64,000 nt of DNA from Burkholderiales bacterium (lineage in GTDB: Bacteria > Pseudomonadota > Gammaproteobacteria > Burkholderiales > Eutrophovitaceae), in the NCBI GenBank assembly GCA_035560005.1, contig DATMAN010000009.1:1-64000 (forward strand), in the 5' to 3' direction. Under the pieces are notes generated by a model that did no database searches, was not told the DNA's origin, and was given only the letters and a program-made list of their open reading frames with translations. Both the position numbers and the translations under genes were made by a program. Below are positions 36,415 through 44,483 of the stretch, piece by piece (position 1 is the stretch's first letter; each line of letters begins with the position of its first letter).

Positions 36415-36483
36415 CCGGGCGCACCCCCATCCAGTGTTGGGGCGCGCGGAACCTTTTGCCCTCGCTCATCGTGTAGGAACAGG

Positions 36484-37059
36484 ATGGGCAAGTTCGTCCG
36501 GTTCCTGAAACGGAGCCTCGGCCAAGACCCCTTCGCGCTGTTGCTGGGGCCGTACGTAGACAGCCTCTACCGTGCGGCCTACCGCTTCACCGGGCGGGTC
36601 GAGGATGCTGAAGACCTCGTGCAGTCGCTGCTGCTGCGCCTGTATTCGAAGCGAGAAGAACTCGCGCGCGTCAAGGACCTGCGGCCCTGGCTCGTGCGTG
36701 CACTCTACAACCTGTTCGTCGACACCGTGCGCCGCAACGGTCGCGAGCCGGCCGCCGATGCAACCGGAGAGGAAGCCATTTCGCAACTTCACGGTCCAGG
36801 CCCCGAACCGGTGGAAACAGCGGCGCGAGCGCAGTTGGAGGCGCAGATCGCGGCCGCGCTGGAACGGCTCAACGTCGAACAGCGGGTGGTCGTTACGCTG
36901 CACGACATGGAGGGTTACAACCTCGCGGAGATCTCTCAAGTCCTTGATCTGCCGATCGGGACCGTAAAGTCTCGCCTGCACCGAGCACGCGCCCGGTTGC
37001 GCGAGTGCCTTCGGCGGGAACTCTTTTGCGTCACCCAACGTGTTAGCAAGCAGGGGTAA
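36484..37059 (+). CDS. ECF-family RNA polymerase sigma factor
   Basis: A 191-residue sigma factor. Region 2 is around 20-90 (FTGRVEDAEDLVQSLLLRLY...LRPWLVRALYNLFVDTVRR). Region 4 is around 115-175, with VTLHDMEGYNLAEISQVLDLPIGTVKSRLHRARARLRE, a helix-turn-helix. The next gene, 12 bases downstream, encodes a zinc-type anti-sigma factor, so it is likely held inactive until an envelope or redox signal arrives. Confidence 0.94.
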   Translation: MGKFVRFLKRSLGQDPFALLLGPYVDSLYRAAYRFTGRVEDAEDLVQSLLLRLYSKREELARVKDLRPWLVRALYNLFVDTVRRNGREPAADATGEEAISQLHGPGPEPVETAARAQLEAQIAAALERLNVEQRVVVTLHDMEGYNLAEISQVLDLPIGTVKSRLHRARARLRECLRRELFCVTQRVSKQG

Positions 37060-37071
37060 GACGGTGACGGC

Positions 37072-37752
37072 ATGAATTGCGACGCAGTGACCGAACGTCT
37101 GGAGGATTTCGTGGACCGCCTGCTTCCGCTGCCGGAAGCGGATGCTGTCGAGCGGCATGTCGCGCTGTGCAGGAGCTGCCGCCGCGCGCTCGAGGCCGAG
37201 CGCGGTTTTCGTGCGTTGTTGCGCGCGCATCCCGTCCAGGGCCCGAGTCGGGGATTTGCGCGCCGCGCGCTGGCCGAGGCAGACCACACCGATCGCAAAC
37301 TGCATCGGCGCGGCTTTGTCGCCGGTTTCGCCAGCGCGGCTGCGCTCGCGCTCGCAACGTGGTTCGTGCTCATGCCGGCGCAGCGGACGGCAGAGCCGGA
37401 CGCGGATCTTCACGAAGTCAGAATGGCATTAAAGCAGGTGAAGTCGGTGCACTTGGTGTTTCACGTTCCCCGCGACATTCCGGACGGGACGATGTCGCTC
37501 GAACTGCCAGAACACGTGGAACTCAGCGGACACCCCGGACGACGATCGCTGACGTGGCATACCGCGCTCGCGAGCGGCACAAACAATCTCACCCTGCCGA
37601 TCGTGGCGCGGAAAGTGGCGAGCGCAGACCTCAGGGTACGCATCAGCTACGGAGAAAAGCAGCAGATCTTCAAGGTCAGATTGAGCGTTTATCCCGGCGA
37701 CGCTGCCGGTGGCCGGACACTGGACAGCAAGAATCGGGCAGCCGAAGCTTGA
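37072..37752 (+). CDS. membrane zinc-finger anti-sigma factor
   Basis: A 226-residue protein. The cytoplasmic N-domain has the ZAS motif H-x3-C-x2-C (HVALCRSC, about residues 24-31) with an upstream cysteine at residue 3. One membrane helix (about 83-102) leads to a periplasmic beta-rich domain that resembles a small immunoglobulin-like fold. It should bind the sigma factor and release it on a periplasmic cue. It is in the same operon as the sigma gene. Confidence 0.88.
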   Translation: MNCDAVTERLEDFVDRLLPLPEADAVERHVALCRSCRRALEAERGFRALLRAHPVQGPSRGFARRALAEADHTDRKLHRRGFVAGFASAAALALATWFVLMPAQRTAEPDADLHEVRMALKQVKSVHLVFHVPRDIPDGTMSLELPEHVELSGHPGRRSLTWHTALASGTNNLTLPIVARKVASADLRVRISYGEKQQIFKVRLSVYPGDAAGGRTLDSKNRAAEA

Positions 37753-37767
37753 GAAAGGAGGTTGGTC

Positions 37768-38127
37768 ATGATGGGAACCTTGCAACGATCCGCGATCGCA
37801 GCGTGCCTTGCGATCGCATCGGGAACGAGCCTGGCACAGGACGCCGACATCACCATGCAAGTGATCGAGGACGAGCTGCCGGAGGCCGTAACCAAGCAGA
37901 TCGTGCTTCCACCGGAGGCGGATCCGCAGGCGGTCATCGACTCGGAGTTCGGCCTGTCCACGGCAAACGAAGCACGCCAGCGTCGCGAGCAGGGTCTGTC
38001 GACCGCGCGCGAGGCCATGGAGCGTAACGCCAACGAACGGCGCGATGCCCTGGAACGCGCGCGCTCCCTGTCGGAGCACCGCTCGCAAACCGGGGGGATT
38101 CCGCCCTTCGTGACTCCGAATCCATGA
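37768..38127 (+). CDS. small secreted protein of sigma operon, function unknown
   Basis: A 119-residue protein with an AAAGGAGG ribosome site, a signal peptide (about 1-24, cut at SLAQ) and no membrane segment. The mature part has a long charged helix (ARQRREQGLSTAREAMERNANERRDALERARS, about 72-103) and a proline-ended tail. I do not recognise a family. As the third gene of the sigma/anti-sigma operon and ended by a strong terminator, it may be a target or a periplasmic modulator. Confidence 0.65.
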   Translation: MMGTLQRSAIAACLAIASGTSLAQDADITMQVIEDELPEAVTKQIVLPPEADPQAVIDSEFGLSTANEARQRREQGLSTAREAMERNANERRDALERARSLSEHRSQTGGIPPFVTPNP

Positions 38128-38153
38128 GCCGCTCCGAGCGGCAGTGGCACGCG

Positions 38154-38205
38154 CCGATGGGCGCGCGGGGTAGGGCCTTCCCTCGCGCGCCCATCGGTTT
38201 TTCTT
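38154..38205 (+). terminator. strong Rho-independent terminator between operons
   Basis: A perfect 14-bp stem, CCGATGGGCGCGCG with CGCGCGCCCATCGG, encloses a 16-base loop and is followed by TTTTTCTT. It ends the sigma-factor operon only 36 bases before the start of the TPR-barrel gene. Confidence 0.88.
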
Positions 38206-38241
38206 GGTTCCGACCGACGCATGCCGGAGGAGCAGAGTCTG

Positions 38242-39552
38242 ATGTTCCTGTTGCGCAGAACACTTCCCATTCTGACGGCGCTGTTTCTCGCCGAAGGACC
38301 CGCAGCCACTCGCGGGTTTGCTGCGACCGAGGGCGACGCGGCCTTCGAAGCGGGTATCCGCGCCTCGCGCGCTGGACGGCACGAGGAAGCGCTGCGTCAG
38401 TTCCAGCGCGCCCGGGCGGCGGGACTCGATCGGGCGGCGTTGCACTACAACCTGGGCGTGACCTATTACCGGCTCGGCCGTTACGCGGAAGCACGCGCCA
38501 GCTTTCGGCGCGTCGCGGAGCACGAAACGCTCGGAGCCCTGGTGCATTACAACCTCGGTCTGCTCGCGCTCAGACTCGAAGAGCGTGAGCAGGCGCGACG
38601 CCAGTTCCTGATCGCGCACCGTCTGGCCAAGGATGAAAAACTCAGACGACTGGCGGCGGTGCAGCTATCCCGGCTTTCCAGGGTGGCTGGAGCCGAACCG
38701 CGGCACAGCGCGACGATCGCAGCCGGCGCGGGCTACGACGACAACCTCGTGGTGGAGGACATTGGCGGGGCCGCCCGAGGAGGGGATTCGTTCTTCGAAC
38801 TCTTCCTGGCCGGTTCCGCCACGGTTCATGGCACTCCCCGCGACGGCATCAAGCTCCACGGCTCCGCCTATCTGGTCGAATACGTTGACCAGAATGCCTT
38901 CAGCATGACCATCCTGCGAGGCGGCGCCGCGCAGGTGACCACCTGGGGCGGATGGCGTGCCGAGGCGGGCGGCGACCTCGAACTCAGCACGCTCGGCAAC
39001 CGCGACTATCTGCGCACCCTGACTGCCAGCGTCGCTGGAAAACGGGCGATCGCGCCGACCGCCACGTTCGAGCTGCGCTATCGCTTCAGCGACATTGACG
39101 CGCGCGATTCGCTGTTTTCGCAGTTGAACGGCTACCAGCATCGCCTAAGCGTCGACGCGATGCACTCGCGCACGGACGGCTGGCTGAGCGGGCGTGCCTT
39201 TACCGAGTACAACGATCGCGAAGACCTGCACGGCGCTGGCATCTTCACCAGCTTCTCGCCGGTTCGGATGGGATTGCGTGCGGAGTACGGCCGGCGCCTG
39301 GCCGCCGACTGGGAGGTATCGGCATCGCTCGCACTGACATTGAGCAGCTACCGCGACGCCGACGTTCTGGAGGGCGGTGTCGAGCAACGCCGCAAGGACC
39401 AGCAGCTGCGTGTCGGTCTCGGACTGGCCCGCAATCTCGGCGAACGCTGGCAGGTTGGAGCCGAATACCAATACTACGACAACGACTCCAATATCGCGGC
39501 CTTCGCTTACCGCCGGAACGTTTATGCCCTGCGCGTGATCGGCATCTTCTGA
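38242..39552 (+). CDS. TPR plus outer-membrane beta-barrel protein
   Basis: A 436-residue exported protein. A GGAGG ribosome site points to ATG 38242 rather than 38221. After the signal peptide, about three TPR units (residues 35-135, e.g. AALHYNLGVTYYRLGRYAEARASFRRV) precede a C-terminal barrel (about 150-436) of alternating strands, ending in YALRVIGIF. This resembles the Slam lipoprotein-surface assembly modifiers and similar TPR-barrel exporters in architecture only. I could not find a Slam substrate lipoprotein next to it. Confidence 0.78.
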   Translation: MFLLRRTLPILTALFLAEGPAATRGFAATEGDAAFEAGIRASRAGRHEEALRQFQRARAAGLDRAALHYNLGVTYYRLGRYAEARASFRRVAEHETLGALVHYNLGLLALRLEEREQARRQFLIAHRLAKDEKLRRLAAVQLSRLSRVAGAEPRHSATIAAGAGYDDNLVVEDIGGAARGGDSFFELFLAGSATVHGTPRDGIKLHGSAYLVEYVDQNAFSMTILRGGAAQVTTWGGWRAEAGGDLELSTLGNRDYLRTLTASVAGKRAIAPTATFELRYRFSDIDARDSLFSQLNGYQHRLSVDAMHSRTDGWLSGRAFTEYNDREDLHGAGIFTSFSPVRMGLRAEYGRRLAADWEVSASLALTLSSYRDADVLEGGVEQRRKDQQLRVGLGLARNLGERWQVGAEYQYYDNDSNIAAFAYRRNVYALRVIGIF

Positions 39553-39555
39553 GAA

Positions 39556-39585
39556 AACCCGCACGGCGAACCGTGCGGGTTTCTT
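39556..39585. terminator. bidirectional Rho-independent terminator
   Basis: The stem CCCGCACGG/CCGTGCGGG has a CGAA tetraloop. AAAA precedes it and TTTCTT follows it, so it can end both the TPR-barrel gene and the convergent SMP-30-type gene. Confidence 0.82.
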
Positions 39586-39607
39586 CGCTCTCGCCCGGAC
39601 GGCCGGC

Positions 39608-40750
39608 TCAGGTGAGCGTGCCGCCGCGGGTTTCGACGTAGACCGCGTACAGGGAAGTGCTCGCCGCCATGAACAGGCGGTTGCGTTTGGTTCCGCCGAA
39701 GCAGATGTTGCCCACGATCTCGGGCATGCGGATCTGGCCGATGCGGGTGCCGTCGGGCGCGAAGATGTGCACGCCGTCGTAGCCGTCGCCGACCCATCCC
39801 ATTCCCGCCCACACGTTGCCGTCTTCGTCGCAGCGGATGCCGTCGGCGAAGCCGATCTTGCCGTTCAGCTCCATGCTCGCGAACACGCGCGGGTTGCGCA
39901 GCCGCCTGCTGCTGTCGACGTCGTACACCCAGATCACACTCTTGGCATTCGGGTAGTGCGACAGACCGGTGTCCGCCACGTACACCTTCTTGAAGTCGGG
40001 CGAAAAGCACAGCCCGTTGGGCTTGAACGGCTCGTCCGCGACCTTGGCCACCTTGCCGGGAGCGTCGATGCGGTAAATTGCTTCCTTCTGGATCGGCTGC
40101 GGGCTGCCGGTATTGAGCCGCACTCCCTCGTAGTTCATCAGCCCGCCGTAGCCCGGGTCGGTGAAGAACAGCCACCCATCGGGATGCGCCGCGCCGTCGT
40201 TCGGGGCATTGAACTCCTTGCCGTTGTCGGCCTTGTCGGCAAGCACCGTGTAGCTGCCGTCGATCTCATAGCGTCCGACCCGGCGCGTGCCGTGCTCGAA
40301 CGAAATCTGCCGCCCCTGGTAGTCGAACGTGTTGCCGTTCGAGTTTCCCGCCGGATAGTGGAAGCGGCGACCCACATGGCCGTCTTCTTCGCACCAGCGC
40401 AGTTGCTCGTTAGCCGGGATGTCGCTCCACACCACGTAGCGGCCCACGCCGCTCCACGCGCAGCCCTCGGCCCACATCGTCCCGCGATACAGGCGCACGA
40501 TCGGCGTGTTGCCGAGCTTGTACTTGAAGCGCTTGTCCAGAACGATGACGTCCGGATTCGGATAGCGCGCGATCGGGCCGTCGGGGTCGTACTGGTCGAT
40601 GAAGTTGCGGGCAAAGGCCTGCGGCGCCATCGCAGTGATCGCCGCGATGCCTGAGACCTTCGCGAGGAAATTGCGGCGCGTGTTTTCATCCGGCTTGCGT
40701 TCGACCGGTTTGGACAGATCGATGAATTCGTGCTCTTGGATTCTTGGCAT
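39608..40750 (-). CDS. SMP-30/gluconolactonase family protein with Tat signal
   Basis: A 380-residue protein. The N-terminus contains TRRNFLAKVSGIAAI, a twin-arginine signal (RRxFL), though the signal starts after about 25 residues. The rest is a six-bladed beta-propeller of the SMP-30 lactonase type, with NAPNDGAAHPDGWLFFTDPGYG, KPNGLCFSPDFKKVYVADTG and FADGIRCDEDGNVWAG carrying metal and substrate residues. It probably hydrolyses a lactone in the periplasm; the substrate is unknown. Confidence 0.88.
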   Translation of the reverse strand: MPRIQEHEFIDLSKPVERKPDENTRRNFLAKVSGIAAITAMAPQAFARNFIDQYDPDGPIARYPNPDVIVLDKRFKYKLGNTPIVRLYRGTMWAEGCAWSGVGRYVVWSDIPANEQLRWCEEDGHVGRRFHYPAGNSNGNTFDYQGRQISFEHGTRRVGRYEIDGSYTVLADKADNGKEFNAPNDGAAHPDGWLFFTDPGYGGLMNYEGVRLNTGSPQPIQKEAIYRIDAPGKVAKVADEPFKPNGLCFSPDFKKVYVADTGLSHYPNAKSVIWVYDVDSSRRLRNPRVFASMELNGKIGFADGIRCDEDGNVWAGMGWVGDGYDGVHIFAPDGTRIGQIRMPEIVGNICFGGTKRNRLFMAASTSLYAVYVETRGGTLT

Positions 40751-41043
40751 GGTTCCTCCGCTTCAGATGTTCTTCGGAAGAGGCCGATTCTGGTCGGCCC
40801 TGCACAGATCAATCGCTCCCGGGGTGCCCGTACGCGATGTCGGGGCACCCTTGGAAGCGAGGCTGCGACATTAGCGCGATGCACCGCACAAAAGCAAATG
40901 CACCTTCCAGGGATTCGATACACTTCGCGAAAGACCCCACGCTTCCGGCCGAGCGCGCTTCCGGGCAAGTCGAGCGGGCCGGGCGATTTGCGGCCGGCGT
41001 GGATGCGGCGCTATGGTTGGATTCTGCGACGGGAGTACCAGCG

Positions 41044-41580
41044 ATGAAGTTCGTCGGCCAGCTGTTGGGACACCACTTGAAGCGTTACCCGCTGATGCAG
41101 CTCGATGATGTCTACAAACTGCTGCATCAGGCGGCGCTCGGCAGCGGACATGCGGTGGACGATCCCCAAGCAGCACGCCGCCGGCTGGAGCAGGAAGCGG
41201 CCGTACTCGGCACCGGGCCCGAGGAGCCGATCGCCGACGTGATCTCGCCCGACGGCAAGCTCGCGCGCATTCACCTGCGTGCCTATCTGGATGCCGGCCA
41301 CGACCTCTCCGCGCTCGCCGACGCTTTCATCCAGACCGCGGTTGCCTATCGCGGCTCCAGGGACAAGCTCTCCAAGTTCTGCGCCTGCCTGGGCGATCTG
41401 GCAGGCGCCGGGGCGATACCGTTTACCCGCGAGACCGTTGTCGACTACTTCGACCGCATTGCGCGCTCCGGCTATCCGGTGGTCAGGCATTCACAGCCCT
41501 ACCGCGACGCCTATCGCCCGGCCTACCGGGTGGTCGCGCTGGAGTTTCTCCCGGCAGTTGAGCCCACAAGTCCGTCGTGA
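41044..41580 (+). CDS. conserved hypothetical protein, 178 aa
   Basis: I recall this protein type (LLHQAALGSGHAV ... VISPDGKLARIHLRAYL ... GYPVVRHSQPYRDAYRPAYRVVA) as widespread but unnamed, in several phyla. It has no signal peptide or membrane segment and looks helical and soluble. ATG 41044 is chosen because a GGGAG site is about ten bases upstream; the frame extends further but that part looks non-coding. The 290 bases before it hold no other gene I recognise. Confidence 0.65.
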   Translation: MKFVGQLLGHHLKRYPLMQLDDVYKLLHQAALGSGHAVDDPQAARRRLEQEAAVLGTGPEEPIADVISPDGKLARIHLRAYLDAGHDLSALADAFIQTAVAYRGSRDKLSKFCACLGDLAGAGAIPFTRETVVDYFDRIARSGYPVVRHSQPYRDAYRPAYRVVALEFLPAVEPTSPS

Positions 41581-41685
41581 GCCCAGTGTCAGGCGGACAG
41601 TGACGAGTGACGCGCGACGGAGGACAGCCGACCGAGGTCGAGCGGCTCTCGGTTTGCGAAAGAAAAAATAGAGGAGAGGAAATCC

Positions 41686-42861
41686 ATGGCGGGCGCCCGA
41701 GCCGTGCTGCGACCGACGCTGCGCATCCGCGAGGTGCGCGCCTATCCCACTTCGTTTCCGGTCGATCCGGACAACAGCGTCACGCTCGGCATCGGGCGCA
41801 CAGTCAAGCGCGATGCGGTGATCGTGAAGGTGACGACCGAGGACGGGCTCATCGGCTGGGGCGAGGCGCATCACGGCCGCTGCCCCGGCGCGGTGGCGCA
41901 CATCATCAACACCACGCTCAAGAGCCTCGTGGTGGGACAGCTCGCCGACGACGTGACCGGAATCTGGAAGCGTATGTACGACAAGCAGCTCGCCAGCCAC
42001 GGGATGGGCGCCGGGGCATGCCTCGGGATTTCCGGCATCGACATGGCGCTCTGGGATCTGCGCGCCAAGGCACTGGGGATACCGCTCTATCGCCTGCTGG
42101 GCGGAAGCGCGCGGCCGATTCCGGCCTATGCCGGCGGCGTCTCGCTCGGCTACCAAGATCCGACGAAACTGGTGGAAGAGACGCGAGTGCACGTAGAAGC
42201 CGGCTACAAGGCGGTCAAGCTACGCATCGGCGATAGCGTGCAACGCGATCTGGAACGCGTCTCCGCGGTCAGGAAGGCGTTCGCCGATTCGCTCGTCATT
42301 CTCACCGACGCCAACACCGGTTACCGGCTGGCGGATGCGCGCGCCGCGATGCCCGGGCTGGAAGCGAACCGCGTCGGCTGGCTCGAGGAACCGTTTCCCG
42401 CCCACGACTGGCGCAGCTACCGCGAAGCGAAGGGGCTGGGCCGCGTACCGCTCGCCGCGGGCGAGAACCACTACACGCGCTTCGAATTCGATCGCATCAT
42501 CGATGACGGTGCCATCACGATTCTCCAGCCCGATCTGTCCAAGAGCGGCGGCATCACCGAGGGGTTGCGCATCGCGGCGCTCGCCGGCACCTGGAAGCTG
42601 CCAATCCACCCGCACACCTCGATGACCGCGCTCAACATGGCGGCGAGCGTGCATTTCCTCTGCGCCATCGACAACGCCGGCTATTTCGAGGCGGATGTGT
42701 CCAAGGCCAATCTGTTCCGCGACAAGCTGGTCGATCGCCCCCCGTACGCAATCGACGGTGATGGCTGCGTGCGGCCGCTCGAAGCTCCGGGCATCGGACT
42801 GGAAGTCGACGAGGAATTTCTCGCCGCGCATCCCGTCATCGAGGGCCCGGCTTACGTGTGA
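41686..42861 (+). CDS. mandelate racemase/muconate lactonizing enzyme family protein
   Basis: A 391-residue enolase-superfamily enzyme behind GAGGAGAGG. The N-terminal capping domain spans about 1-130 and the barrel follows. Metal ligands appear as TDANTGY (Asp), LEEPFP (Glu) and GENHYTRFEF (Glu). Catalytic-side residues are in the KLR segment (AVKLRIGD) and in PHTSM (His). It likely abstracts an alpha-proton from a sugar acid or similar carboxylate. The neighbouring enoyl-CoA hydratase and Bug receptor suggest a carboxylate-utilisation locus. Confidence 0.9.
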   Translation: MAGARAVLRPTLRIREVRAYPTSFPVDPDNSVTLGIGRTVKRDAVIVKVTTEDGLIGWGEAHHGRCPGAVAHIINTTLKSLVVGQLADDVTGIWKRMYDKQLASHGMGAGACLGISGIDMALWDLRAKALGIPLYRLLGGSARPIPAYAGGVSLGYQDPTKLVEETRVHVEAGYKAVKLRIGDSVQRDLERVSAVRKAFADSLVILTDANTGYRLADARAAMPGLEANRVGWLEEPFPAHDWRSYREAKGLGRVPLAAGENHYTRFEFDRIIDDGAITILQPDLSKSGGITEGLRIAALAGTWKLPIHPHTSMTALNMAASVHFLCAIDNAGYFEADVSKANLFRDKLVDRPPYAIDGDGCVRPLEAPGIGLEVDEEFLAAHPVIEGPAYV

Positions 42862-42871
42862 GAGAAAGGCA

Positions 42872-43036
42872 AGAGCGAAACACGAAGGCAAAACAGAGAG
42901 ACGGAAGTCAAGGGAGAGTCACAACGTCATCCACGCAAGGAAGAGCGGGCCAGCCACTTCGATGCGGGGGCACTGTGCGGGTGTTGTGTCTAAACCGCCC
43001 GGCCTTTTCCTCGTGTCTTCGCCTGTCGCTCTCTTA
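42872..43036. repeat. nonamer-armed palindromic intergenic element, copy A
   Basis: The left arm (42872-42905) includes GAAACACGAAGGC and CAGAGAGAC. The right arm (43003-43036) includes CCTCGTGTCTTCGCC and GTCGCTCTC, the reverse-complement type. It occupies almost exactly the gap between the convergent genes ending at 42861 and 43034. Confidence 0.65.
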
Positions 43037-43465
43037 CCTGGGGATTGCGCGGGAGATGGCGCGCAGCCTGGCGTCTGAAGGGTTGTAGCCGAACAGATGC
43101 ACGCCATCGGGCGCGACGAACCAGATCGAGCAAAGGCGCTGGTTCATCTGTTTGTCGAGCATCAGGCAGAGCGAGCCACCGCGCTGGCCGGTGACGCTGA
43201 AGGTGCCGCTGTCGATGAGGCTGCTGCCCGCGCGCAACTCGATGCGCCCGTCCGCGCCATAATGCGCGACGTAGTTCTCGCCCCGGCTGTTGCGCTCCTC
43301 GCGCGCGCCGGTGAACTCGGTCTTGAGCCGCTCGGTCGCCAGCCTTTGCAGCCCGGCCGCCCCGGCTGCGGCCGCGTCCGCCGGCGCAGGAGGAAAGTCG
43401 GCCGCCGCGCCCGGACCGGCCACCAGCAGCGCGGCGGCGCCCAGGAAAAGAAGGACGAGGCGCAT
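43034..43465 (-). CDS. small secreted protein, function unknown
   Basis: A 143-residue protein with signal peptide MRLVLLFLGAAALLVAGPGAAA (cut near 22), an alanine-rich linker, and a mature domain with two cysteines about 12 apart (GGSLCLML...RLCSIWFV) that could form a disulfide. The strand pattern (GENYVAHYGADGRIELRAG, SGTFSVTG) suggests a small beta fold. No family was recognised. It is divergent from the enoyl-CoA hydratase gene. Confidence 0.65.
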   Translation of the reverse strand: MRLVLLFLGAAALLVAGPGAAADFPPAPADAAAAGAAGLQRLATERLKTEFTGAREERNSRGENYVAHYGADGRIELRAGSSLIDSGTFSVTGQRGGSLCLMLDKQMNQRLCSIWFVAPDGVHLFGYNPSDARLRAISRAIPR

Positions 43466-43532
43466 GACGGACGTGCTCCCGGTTCAGTTGACCGAAGAAT
43501 TGTAGACGACACCGACAACAGGAGACCCCTGC

Positions 43533-44297
43533 TTGCACTCCCCCCTGGACATCGAAAAGCGCGAAGCCGTGGCGATTGTGACGCTGAACCGGCCCGAGTC
43601 GCTGAACGCCATCAACCGCGAACTGCGCACACGGCTGACCGGCGCGATGCAGACGCTGGGCTCGGACGACGGCGTGCGCGCGGTCGTCATCACCGGCGCA
43701 GGCGAGCGCGCGTTCTGCTCGGGCCAGGATCTGACCGAAACAGCAGGTTACGATGTGGAGGACGTCGAAGCATGGCTGACCGAAAATCATGCGATGTACC
43801 GCGCACTGCGCAACCTCGACGTCCCGGCGATCGCCGCTTTCAACGGCGTTGCGGCCGGTGCGGGATTCCAGATCGGCTTGTGCTGCGATCTGCGCGTGGG
43901 CTATCCCGAGATGAAAATCGGCCAACCAGAAATCAAGGCCGGGCTCGCTTCGATCGTCGGCAGCCAGCTCATGACCGCATATGTGGGCGTAGGGCATAAC
44001 CTGGAGTTGTCGCTCACTGGCGAGCTGATCTCCGGAAGCCGGGCGTACGAGATCGGATTGCTCAATCGCCTGGTGTCACGCGAGAAAGTCCTCGAAACCG
44101 CGCTTGCTCTCAGTCAGAGCCTCGCTCGATTGCCGCCCACGGCGATGCGGCTCACCAAACAACGGTTGCGCGCGTTGACCGACCCGGGATTCGAGGCGGC
44201 GCTCGCCGCCGCCATCGCGGCGCAAAAGGCAGCCTACGCCAGCGGCGAGCCGCGGCAAGCCATGCGTCGCTTCCTGGAAAAGCGAAAACGGGACTGA
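43533..44297 (+). CDS. enoyl-CoA hydratase/isomerase family protein
   Basis: A 254-residue crotonase-fold protein beginning at TTG, with AGGAG upstream. IVTLNRPESLNAINREL, the oxyanion-hole loop FCSGQDL, and IAAFNGVAAGAGFQIGLCCDLRVG are crotonase signatures. The usual second catalytic glutamate region reads KIGQPEIKAGL. It would hydrate or isomerise an acyl-CoA. The exact substrate is not predictable; the surrounding enolase-type enzyme and Bug receptor hint at aromatic or dicarboxylate breakdown. Confidence 0.9.
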   Translation: MHSPLDIEKREAVAIVTLNRPESLNAINRELRTRLTGAMQTLGSDDGVRAVVITGAGERAFCSGQDLTETAGYDVEDVEAWLTENHAMYRALRNLDVPAIAAFNGVAAGAGFQIGLCCDLRVGYPEMKIGQPEIKAGLASIVGSQLMTAYVGVGHNLELSLTGELISGSRAYEIGLLNRLVSREKVLETALALSQSLARLPPTAMRLTKQRLRALTDPGFEAALAAAIAAQKAAYASGEPRQAMRRFLEKRKRD

Positions 44298-44483
44298 CCG
44301 CCAAGCGCACAGGGGACGTCCACGACAACGCGGGGCTGGGAAGAAATGAGTTTCGATCAGACTCCAGGCCGCCACGCGGTGTGCACGAAGGAGCGCAGCT
44401 TCGCCAGAGCGCCTGGTCGCAAACCCGCTGCGAACTTCTCGGTTCTTCTCGGAGTCTTCGCTGTCCTCGGCGGTTCGCTGCTT
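44297..44483. repeat. nonamer-armed palindromic element, copy B, overlapping a signal peptide
   Basis: The left arm starts on the last base of the enoyl-CoA hydratase stop and reads ACCGCCAAG, CGCACAGGG, GACGTCCAC (44297-44325). The right arm (44433-44483) reads CTTCTCGGA, GTCTTCGCT, GTCCTCGGC. The right arm encodes residues 30-46 of the next ORF. Confidence 0.55.
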
